A DNA stretch of 64,000 nucleotides from Thermogutta terrifontis (lineage in GTDB: Bacteria; Planctomycetota; Planctomycetia; Pirellulales; Thermoguttaceae): NCBI RefSeq assembly GCF_002277955.1, contig NZ_CP018477.1, positions 1,116,001 through 1,180,000 on the forward strand, read 5' to 3'. Shown here in pieces: positions 57,901 to 64,000 of the stretch. The translations under genes were made by a program, and so were the position numbers. A model generated the notes under the pieces. It searched no databases. It had not been told where the DNA came from and saw only the letters and a list, made by a program, of their open reading frames with translations. Position 1 is the stretch's first letter. Every line of letters starts with the position of its first letter.

Positions 57901-58713
57901 AGCGAACGGCGATTATCCGAGGCTGCCGAGGGAGCTTCCCGGCTGCTTGCCGAGCAGGCTCAGAAACTGGCTGAGGCGATTACGCGACAGGCGCAGCTTT
58001 TGGAAAAGACCAGAATTATGGACGAGGAAAAGACGCGAGCCACAACGCCCGAGCAACGTTCTGTGTGGCAGAAAGAAGTCAGTCGTCTAGCACGTGACCA
58101 GGAGGCATTACAATCGCAAATAAGAGAGTGGAAAGAAAAACTTCCCGGTTGGGCGGTGTGGGAATCAGTATTGGGAGAAGTGGAAGCGGCGATGGGGACA
58201 GCAAGTGAACGCCTTCAGGCCGGCGACACCGGCGAGTTGACCCAGGCCGTTCAGCGAGAGGCGATGGAGTCGCTCAACACACTGGCGGAAGGGATACGGT
58301 TTGAAGGCAGGACCATGGAAAATCAGGATGGAGGGCCCGGTTCCGGTGCGATGGCTCCCGATTCAGAGAATCCTGGCGGGTCGCTTTCCTGGGAGGTTGT
58401 TCTTCAATTACAAACACTGCGAGCGTTGCAGGATTCCATCCGCCAGCGAACCGACCGGATAGCGCAGGAAATTGAGCAACGTGGGAGTTCTGCCGCAGTC
58501 GGTTATATTCTAGATAAACTGAGTAATGAACAAGCCCGCGTCGTCCAACTGATGCAACGACTGAAAGAACAGATGACCGAGCAGATGTCCACGCCGGATG
58601 GGACGTTTGGTCAGCCAATTGGTCCTCAAGAGAATCGTCCCGTGCTGAAGCCGGAAAGTCCATCATCTCGGCCAGGCCAGCCGGGCACAGTCGACGATCT
58701 GTTAAAGCCATAA
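54952..58713 (+). CDS. Large membrane-anchored coiled-coil protein (DUF4175-like)
   Basis: This 1253-residue protein has hydrophobic helices at about 27-45, 53-72 and 147-178, an extracytoplasmic beta-rich region (about 190-520), and then a very long Glu/Gln/Arg-rich helical part (about 525-1180) with predicted coiled coils. This layout resembles DUF4175-type proteins that follow MoxR/VWA genes in planctomycetes and alphaproteobacteria. A scaffold or tether role is an inference. The C-terminus is Pro/Gly/Ser-rich. Confidence 0.75.
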   Translation: MKYGFIQVINDLENRLYRRLSLAAVGRAGLVVCVAVIVLCGMDYVLRINDKGLRVIITGVTGLVIVASYFRFIHPVFRLRINGVMVARWLEQVDERWRGRLAAAWEFAHLPGDDPRWGSPELRSRLMSEVETYSTEISSLCRRLKGPGLVAFYLWLVTLGGIGCGLIVQPVVFATALIRLFNPFSDLTWPQRTYLKVLNYPEVVSRGGQFVIEVATERGLTPEDVWIAFRDAEGTERAAVIRFPMVRRGNRFYFQRDQVRSDFEFRIWGGDDSSHPWRLVRVVEPPRLTSLAVELEPPAYTGWKAEVSDGPIRAVAGTRVSLRGMADRALRRVWIVQEPGGKLAAELADDRRTFRFPPRSSTAQSQIIEWKLETSGRYSVHLQAEDGTLSVGDPEWEIRVIPDLPPVVAVQPQVPFLLATRAGRLPLRISARDDLALKRVTIDLRNDSWHHSVAVLEGPEPSPKPRGRMSDVESWGEIIDRDLWLDLAQMEGISEGTLTATAVAEDYHQQTSSSSPLTIEVVTQDIFRDRMLTECEKLYDRISDIYNIQSRINQEWRDLWASVIKNNDIRQNFGERIYALDLLQTQVCQDIGNQPNGVLPRLRGIIILLRSNYSDLGEWSGLVEAENRLRTSFEKEAISLQADCGTVARWAQQMSGKQDAGASVANDIERIRNVAEKVKQEQIGWQNALQDVLELLARFKGRNSLRRQLEVILLRQKALNENTQKVGGETVGKSLQELPLDARQRLEELAREESFVAADLETLLARFSRNNGASLQKTETGGEDKRADQNGAAGGEELTSAHEMVVTPEDSVVARAVALAVQSGLVGLVRDSAEAIGQNRVSEAVEYQKRVITILEEMLKILQGNKDEQHINIERWQELAQAIEGLKDGQRLLVEEFERRWQEIAQPDGEAEFAERQAKVLSAMEELIQQIPSPEGDSLRNMLAKGAREMKAAQEAASARDRKSSLEHGRNALTELDRALRELSERRLSEAAEGASRLLAEQAQKLAEAITRQAQLLEKTRIMDEEKTRATTPEQRSVWQKEVSRLARDQEALQSQIREWKEKLPGWAVWESVLGEVEAAMGTASERLQAGDTGELTQAVQREAMESLNTLAEGIRFEGRTMENQDGGPGSGAMAPDSENPGGSLSWEVVLQLQTLRALQDSIRQRTDRIAQEIEQRGSSAAVGYILDKLSNEQARVVQLMQRLKEQMTEQMSTPDGTFGQPIGPQENRPVLKPESPSSRPGQPGTVDDLLKP

Positions 58714-58756
58714 TAAATTTTGCATGGTTATTGAAGCACTTTTGCGGATTTGAACT

Positions 58757-59446
58757 ATGTTGAGAATACATAAAAGTCGATATAGTAATTGCACAGCGAT
58801 TTGTATTATATCACTGGTTTTGCTGGCTGCGATTGATCAGACGGCGTATACTCAGGAGGTTTTGAAGCGAAACTCGTCGCCGAATCAAAGTCAGCTCGAG
58901 GGATTGCAGGAGGACAACCGCCGTGGTCTGGGGGCCCAGTGGATGAATGAAGCGGATGTGATGTCACACATTCTAGCCCTGGCGAGCGAAGCCGCGCAAC
59001 GCCTGCAAAAGCGTGATGTAAGCCTATCAACGCGTGAACTGCAACGACAGATTGTGGCAGAGCTGGACAAGCTTCTGGCTTCTGCCGGGGCTGCGTCAGC
59101 GCAGCCGAATGCACAGCCCATGCCTGCTCCGGCGTCGCCCTCGCAGCAGGCAGCGACGGAGCGTCAGGAAACCGCCGCGGAGAAGCCAGGGACGGCCCGG
59201 GCCGGCGCACAGCGGCGTGACCGCTCTATCGGGGAGGGGACGACGGACGATTGGCGATCAAATTTGGAAGCTATTTGGGGACGTCTCCCACCTCGCGAGC
59301 GACCGCCGCTCACGCAGCAGACCTTTGAAACCTTTATCCCCAAGTATCGTGCCCTGATAGAATCGTATTACAGAGAACTATCTCGGGCACAGAAATCCAC
59401 GGTTATTCCAGGCCAACCTCCGGGGACCAGCGATCGGATGGAGTGA
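58757..59446 (+). CDS. Secreted Ala/Gln/Pro-rich protein
   Basis: This 229-residue protein has a signal-like segment (CTAICIISLVLLAAI), a helical middle, a low-complexity stretch (SAQPNAQPMPAPASPSQQAA) and a conserved-looking end (WGRLPPRERPPLTQQTFETF). I do not recognise the family. Its place between the coiled-coil protein and the repeat protein suggests it belongs to the same envelope system. Confidence 0.65.
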   Translation: MLRIHKSRYSNCTAICIISLVLLAAIDQTAYTQEVLKRNSSPNQSQLEGLQEDNRRGLGAQWMNEADVMSHILALASEAAQRLQKRDVSLSTRELQRQIVAELDKLLASAGAASAQPNAQPMPAPASPSQQAATERQETAAEKPGTARAGAQRRDRSIGEGTTDDWRSNLEAIWGRLPPRERPPLTQQTFETFIPKYRALIESYYRELSRAQKSTVIPGQPPGTSDRME

Positions 59447-59561
59447 ACGAGTATGATATTGCATGAAGTCCGAAGCGATCAACTGTATCGTACAGAGCTA
59501 GCGTGCTGAGAATGGGAAATAATCGCTGGGATAAAAAGGATTCTACGTGGGATGATCCAAC

Positions 59562-60680
59562 ATGCAACGTTCTACCACGAGTATTGAGTGGAGCATCAGT
59601 GCCACTGGCGGTCCTGCAAAGCAGTCGAAAACGGCCGTGTGGGGGTTGCGGTTAAATATTGGATTGCTGTTCTGGGCGTTACTTGCGGGGAGCAACCTGA
59701 GAGGTTTTCCGAGTACGGCCTGGGGGGAGACCATAGGAAGGGTGGACTGGCTCACCCCGGATGCCGAGAAGAGTATTGAAAAAGGTCTGGCTTACCTCGC
59801 TGGTCATCAACATCCGGATGGTTCGTTCGGATCTGGGGCTTATCGGGGCAATGTGGCGGTGACTTCGCTTGCGGGAATGGCTTTTCTGGCGGAGGGAAGT
59901 CTGCCCGGCCGGGGACGGTTTGGCAAAGAACTCAGCCGAGCGCTGGATTATGTACTGGGGCAATGCCGAGAGAATGGTCTGATTCTCAATGTCGGAGCAG
60001 CCAGTCGCGGGCCGATGTACGAGCATGGGTTCGCCACGTTGTTTCTGGCGGAATGCTGGGGATCGGTCTCCCGCCCCGATCTTAAGGACAAGCTGACACG
60101 GGCTGTGCGGTTAATTGTGAACACGCAAAATGACGAAGGTGGGTGGCGGTATCAACCTCAGAAACTGGACGCGGATATTTCTGTAACGGTGTGTCAGATC
60201 ATGGCCCTGCGAGCCGCCAGAAACGCAGGTATCTATGTTCCCAAGAATACCGTGGAGCGCTGCGTGGCTTATGTGCGACGGTGCCAGAATCCAGATGGTG
60301 GCTTCCGTTATATGAGCGTACCGGGAGAAAGCGCTTTCGCAAGGTCCGCTGCGGCGCTGGTCGCGTTATTCAGTGCTGGGATTTATGAGGGAGAAGAGAT
60401 AGATCGTGGTATTAACTATCTGTTGCGCTTTGTTCCGGAACCCGGTGTTATCAGACAGGAACCGTACTACTATTATGGTCACTATTATTGTGTACAAGCT
60501 ATGTGGCAGAAGGGAGGAGCCGCCTGGCACCGGTATTTCCCTGCGATTCGGGATGACCTCGTGGCGCGGCAGCAACCTGACGGTTCGTGGAGCGACCCGA
60601 TCTCACCCGAGCTCGGAACCGCCATGGCCCTTCTGGTGCTGCAACTTCCCTACCAGTATTTACCTATTTTTGAGCGATGA
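59562..60680 (+). CDS. Squalene-cyclase-type repeat protein, secreted
   Basis: This 372-residue protein has a signal-like helix (LNIGLLFWALLAGSN) and QW-type repeats: QHPDGSFGS (83-91), QNDEGGWRY, QNPDGGFRY and QQPDGSWSD. These mark an alpha/alpha barrel of the prenyltransferase/squalene-oxidase repeat type. It is much shorter than a real squalene-hopene cyclase and lacks the DxDD acid motif, so it is not expected to cyclise squalene. It resembles the binding-type barrel proteins found with MoxR clusters in planctomycetes. Confidence 0.75.
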   Translation: MQRSTTSIEWSISATGGPAKQSKTAVWGLRLNIGLLFWALLAGSNLRGFPSTAWGETIGRVDWLTPDAEKSIEKGLAYLAGHQHPDGSFGSGAYRGNVAVTSLAGMAFLAEGSLPGRGRFGKELSRALDYVLGQCRENGLILNVGAASRGPMYEHGFATLFLAECWGSVSRPDLKDKLTRAVRLIVNTQNDEGGWRYQPQKLDADISVTVCQIMALRAARNAGIYVPKNTVERCVAYVRRCQNPDGGFRYMSVPGESAFARSAAALVALFSAGIYEGEEIDRGINYLLRFVPEPGVIRQEPYYYYGHYYCVQAMWQKGGAAWHRYFPAIRDDLVARQQPDGSWSDPISPELGTAMALLVLQLPYQYLPIFER

Positions 60681-60801
60681 CTGGCAGCGAGGCTTCGGCA
60701 TCCGAAGGGTTTACACAGGACGGCACGTGCAGTCAATAATATGTGTTCCATAGAAAAGGAAAACGGCTTACGATCCCTGCGAATGTGTCATCTGGAGCAA
60801 T

Positions 60802-62130
60802 ATGTATACAGAATTTAAACATGTGCTTTTTTTAAATAAAAACCATCGCCTTCTCCGAAGGTGGTCTCGATTGCTTTGCCCGCTTTTGTGGTGTGTTCTT
60901 TGGTGGCACGCGCTTCTGGCTACAGGTCTGTGTGAAGAAGGGAAGAGTTATCCGGTGGCGCGGCTGCTCAGCGGAGAAAACAGGCAAGGCGTGTTGGTCG
61001 GCTGGGAGCAAGGCCAATTACTCTTTCGTGCTGGAGATAGCCTGTGGAAGTGCCCAATTGAGGAACTGGTTTACTGGGGAGAACTCTCGGATGTCCAGGG
61101 CCCAAGCTGTCTCTTCTTGCAAGATGGGTCAGCGCTGGCCGGTCGGTTGACCGCCGTCACAACAGACGAGTTAGGCTGGGTCCATCCCGAACTGGGGGAA
61201 CTTCGCCTTCCCCGAGTTGTATGCGCCGGGGTAGTTCTGAAGAATCCGCGGGACCCGACCTTGAAGGATCGATTGATGGGCACCCTGCTGGAAGAGGGGG
61301 AGGGCGTGCTTTTTCTAAATGGTGATCAACTGGCCGGAGAACTAAGGAACTGGGCGGGCGGCGAAACTCTGACAGTCAGCAGTGTTTTGGGGGAGCAATC
61401 CTTTCCGCTTGTCAATCTGAGAGCATTGCGGTTTCGTAAATCGGGAACAACCGCCGTTATTCCCGCGGCTCAGAGCGAGACACGCGTTTGGATTGGCCTG
61501 GAAGATGGCAGTCGGATTCTGATTCGCATTGACTCGCGGGGAGATGAAAAGCAGCATGATGCGGAAGCAGGCGGATCACGACCATCTCCGTATGGTGATC
61601 AGGTGCTGAGAGCAAGCTTGGCAGGAAAGATTGTGACTATTCCGTTAAAGGCCGTCTGTTTTGTACAGGTGCTCAATAAAAACATCGTCTATCTCTCGGA
61701 TTTAGAACCGGATCGCTATTTGTTCGTCCCGTTTCTTGAGTATGTGAGGCCGTATTATCGGGATCGAAACAATCGAGGGGGGCTGTTGCGGGTGAATCGA
61801 CGGGTGTACATCAAGGGTCTGGGAGTCTATAGTGCCAGTCGGCTCACTTATAGTTTGAAAAAGCAATTTGAGAGGTTTGAATCTGAGTTAGCGCTCGATG
61901 ATCTATCACAGGGGGCAGGAAGTGTGGTCTTTCGCGTCCTTGTGGATGGACAGTCGCGAAGCGTCGTGGGGCCGGTTCGCGGCAACGAGAACCCCCGGCC
62001 GATCCAGGTGGATGTACGGGGAGCGGAACGAATCGATCTTGTAGTCGAATTTAGTGAGCGAGCTGACGAACTGGACTATGCGGATTGGCTGAACGCGCGA
62101 CTCATCCGGTCGGTATCCAGCCAGCCGTAA
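60802..62130 (+). CDS. Secreted NPCBM-domain protein
   Basis: This 442-residue protein has an N-terminal hydrophobic segment (about 18-36). Residues 45-280 are beta-rich without recognised motif. Residues about 290-440 match NPCBM/NEW2 (VYIKGLGVYSASRLTYSLKK, VVFRVLVDGQSRSVVGPV, IDLVVEFSERADELDYADW), a module associated with glycoside hydrolases. It ends the plus-strand cluster and probably binds sugar polymers outside the cell. Confidence 0.78.
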   Translation: MYTEFKHVLFLNKNHRLLRRWSRLLCPLLWCVLWWHALLATGLCEEGKSYPVARLLSGENRQGVLVGWEQGQLLFRAGDSLWKCPIEELVYWGELSDVQGPSCLFLQDGSALAGRLTAVTTDELGWVHPELGELRLPRVVCAGVVLKNPRDPTLKDRLMGTLLEEGEGVLFLNGDQLAGELRNWAGGETLTVSSVLGEQSFPLVNLRALRFRKSGTTAVIPAAQSETRVWIGLEDGSRILIRIDSRGDEKQHDAEAGGSRPSPYGDQVLRASLAGKIVTIPLKAVCFVQVLNKNIVYLSDLEPDRYLFVPFLEYVRPYYRDRNNRGGLLRVNRRVYIKGLGVYSASRLTYSLKKQFERFESELALDDLSQGAGSVVFRVLVDGQSRSVVGPVRGNENPRPIQVDVRGAERIDLVVEFSERADELDYADWLNARLIRSVSSQP

Positions 62131-62193
62131 TTCACCCGCCGCAATTCAGGTGAGTGGTGGCATTCGGTCGAGTCACCTACCGGTGCCGGAATC

Positions 62194-63405
62194 TCAGGCG
62201 CCAAACTTGGCGAGTCGGCCTGCATGGGCGAGCGCGAGGGGCATGAGGTACATGGCCTCGAAGTGGCCCAGGCCCCCGTGGAGACACGCTCGTTCGCTGA
62301 ATTCCGTGGCCCCATCCGGACGGCAGGTATCTGCCACCAGCAGCGTGGGCACAGGATGCCAACTATGGCTCTTCAACTTGGCCGGAGTGCTGTGATCGCC
62401 GGTGACGATGAGGACGTCGGGGCGAAGGGCCTCGACTCTGGGGATGACGGAGTCGAACTGCTCGATCATCTTGACTTTGGCGTCGAAATCACCATCTTCC
62501 CCCCGAGAATCCGTGTATTTGAAGTGAACGAAAAAGAAATCGTAGTCGGTTTCTTTCCAGGCCTTTTCTAGCACGTCTATCTCTTCATCGAGAGTGGAGG
62601 GCTGGCCCAGCAGATCCATTCCGACCAGGCTTGCCAGCCCCTTGTACATCGGATAGACGGCAATGGCGGCAGCTTTCAGGCCATAGGCTTCCCGATACGA
62701 GGGAAGGTCCGGGCGTTTGGAAAATCCGCGCATGGTCAGCCCATTGGCTTTGGGGTGCTGACCGATGATTTTTCGAGCCTCGGTGATGAACTGACGGGCG
62801 ATTTGGGCGGTTCTCTGGCTGGGTTCGTCGTGGGCCTGAGGATCAAGCGGAGGGACGCCAACCTGTTGGGGATCGGTGTCGGCTACATTGGCTCCCAGAC
62901 CCGGGGCCCGAAACACGACCACAAAACGGTGTTCTTTCACCGGTTCCACGAACACTTCCACCCCGGGGATACGGATGGCCTTGAGCTTTTGAACCAGGGC
63001 GGCGCTTTCTTCGGTAGGAATGCGGCCTGCCCGCCGATCGATAATCCGGCCTTCGCCGTCCAGGGTGCAGAAATTGCAACGGATAGCGATATCATCCGGG
63101 CCAACGGCAAAGCCGATGCCTGTGGCTTCCAGGACGCCACGACCGATCACGTATTTGAGTGGATCGTAACCGAAAAGCCCCAGATGTCCCGGGCCACTCC
63201 CAGGTGTGATTCCCGGCTTGATGGGCGTCATAAGTCCACAAACGCCCCGGCTCGCCAGGCGGTCGAGATTGGGTGTTTTGGCGGCTTCCAGCTCGGTTGG
63301 TCCGCCGGGCTGGAGGGGAAGACCGCCCAGTCCATCGGCCACCATGAGAATGATCCGGCCGCCTTTGTCCTCCTTAAGCTCCGCAACGACTTTTTGAATA
63401 TCCAT
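62194..63405 (-). CDS. apgM: Cofactor-independent phosphoglycerate mutase
   Basis: This 403-residue ApgM-type enzyme interconverts 2- and 3-phosphoglycerate. Alkaline-phosphatase-superfamily metal motifs are visible: MVADGLGG near 21, TPGSGPGHLGLFGYDP (near 65-80), HFKYTDSRGEDGDFDAKV and GDHSTPAKLKSHSWHPVP. Start: ATG at 63405 with GAGGTAG upstream; the frame extends to 63510 but that segment lacks family similarity. It converges on the NPCBM gene. Confidence 0.92.
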   Translation of the reverse strand: MDIQKVVAELKEDKGGRIILMVADGLGGLPLQPGGPTELEAAKTPNLDRLASRGVCGLMTPIKPGITPGSGPGHLGLFGYDPLKYVIGRGVLEATGIGFAVGPDDIAIRCNFCTLDGEGRIIDRRAGRIPTEESAALVQKLKAIRIPGVEVFVEPVKEHRFVVVFRAPGLGANVADTDPQQVGVPPLDPQAHDEPSQRTAQIARQFITEARKIIGQHPKANGLTMRGFSKRPDLPSYREAYGLKAAAIAVYPMYKGLASLVGMDLLGQPSTLDEEIDVLEKAWKETDYDFFFVHFKYTDSRGEDGDFDAKVKMIEQFDSVIPRVEALRPDVLIVTGDHSTPAKLKSHSWHPVPTLLVADTCRPDGATEFSERACLHGGLGHFEAMYLMPLALAHAGRLAKFGA

Positions 63406-64000
63406 GTCGGCTACCTCGAATGTTCTTTTTGTCCAGTGAAATGGCAACGCCACAGGCCAGCACTTTGTCGCTTCCGAGATGAAACCTCTACAAACAGTTT
63501 TAACTACCACGTTTGACCGCCGTCCGCAAGGGGCTTGGCGTCTGGACCAGCCGCACTTTTGTGAAAACTACAAGATATCGCGGGCACAAGATGTGGTAGG
63601 GGCAATTCATGAATTGCCCCTACCGTTTAACCAGTAACGGGACCCGGCAGTGGGGGCGCGGCCGACGACATGGATCATCCAAACGTTGGGAATTGGCCCT
63701 GGCAAGGAGGTTCCTTTGAACCGAATTCCGCTCCCACACAAGCCCGTGTGGTGTTCGCGTTTCGATTGGCGGAGGAAAAGTGGCGATGTGTCTGGCTTGG
63801 CGGTTCTCCGCGAAGGGTTACAATCATGGGGGCAACTTGTGACATTGCCGAGCCGCTAACCGGCAAAATTTGTAAAGATGGCGTGAACTCGCAAATTGCA
63901 GACACTTGACGCCCTGCGAACAATTTTGAGTTCCTTTGGCAAGGCATGGCATAAAGGCCAGGTGGTGTGTTCATGTGCCATCTGTCCCGATCGGCCCGAG
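63406..64000. other. Intergenic right end of window
   Basis: No convincing gene is seen. Short frames (63670-63909 plus, 63675-63974 minus) have no recognisable family. The one notable structure is the perfect palindrome at 63595-63624. The apgM promoter should lie near 63410-63590. Confidence 0.4.
63595..63624. repeat. 30-bp perfect palindromic repeat unit
   Basis: The half-site is GGTAGGGGCAATTCA and the second half is its exact reverse complement, so the whole 30 bp is a loopless palindrome. Similar GGGGCAATTCATGAATTGCCCC units are known as dispersed intergenic repeats in various bacteria. It is the only copy seen in this window. Confidence 0.65.

Noticed and set aside
59562-60680. Squalene-hopene cyclase
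   Set aside because: Half the expected length and no DxDD acid motif.
63946-63961. Sigma-54 promoter (TGGCA..TGGCA)
   Set aside because: The GG-to-GC spacing is one base short and no gene follows within the window.

Overview
The window reads as a chromosomal segment of a planctomycete, probably Pirellulales/Thermoguttaceae-like. This is an inference from gene families, not from a marker gene. The pointers are a FlgM-like protein coupled to a Fur regulator, a Rho_N plus DUF4912 protein, two unusual cytochrome bc complexes with fused or giant multihaem c subunits, ATP synthase c and b subunits with apparent signal peptides, and a MoxR/DUF58/VWA cluster followed by squalene-cyclase-fold and NPCBM proteins. 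GC is moderately high, GTG and TTG starts are frequent, and no tRNA, rRNA, CRISPR array, IS element or phage gene was found.

Layout. 1-1.66 kb: the 5' part of an unknown minus-strand gene, then 1.5 kb without a convincing gene but with terminator-like hairpins, a large foldable element and a pair of 16-bp palindromes. 1.66-2.46 kb: flgM-like and fur. 2.5-5.9 kb (minus): bc complex 1, a Rieske protein and a cytochrome b (b6 plus subunit IV) fused to a tetrahaem c tail. 6.2-10.2 kb (minus): NrnA-like phosphoesterase, RibF, Rho_N/DUF4912 protein. 10.8-19.1 kb (plus): complete F-type ATP synthase operon (atpZ-like, a four-helix AtpI-position protein, a, c, b, delta, alpha, gamma, beta, epsilon). 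19.4-30.8 kb: large YfhO-like membrane protein, serine acetyltransferase, orphan ABC ATPase, GGDEF protein, pyrB, pyrC, YacP-like NYN protein, purD. 31.4-42.8 kb (plus): bc complex 2 (Rieske, b6-type cytochrome b, long subunit IV, octahaem cytochrome c with an embedded PDZ domain), a Tat-exported cupredoxin-like protein, a dihaem lipoprotein, then ctaA and ctaB for haem A synthesis. 42.9-48 kb: UroD-like protein, a beta-propeller protein and a GH5-type glycosidase. 48.1-62.1 kb (plus): MoxR ATPase, DUF58, two VWA membrane proteins, a 1253-residue membrane coiled-coil protein, a small secreted protein, an alpha/alpha-barrel repeat protein and an NPCBM protein. 62.2-64 kb: apgM (minus), then an intergenic end with a 30-bp perfect palindrome.

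How it fits together. Two structurally different quinol-oxidising bc complexes, the haem A pathway and the ATP synthase make this a bioenergetic region, although no terminal oxidase lies in the window. The most distinctive items are the cytochrome b lacking one of four haem-ligand histidines with a tail built by duplication of a dihaem module, the PDZ/octahaem cytochrome, the cupredoxin-like protein that has lost two of four copper ligands, and the MoxR-VWA-coiled-coil-repeat protein cluster. Promoters and RNA elements were found by eye and are tentative.
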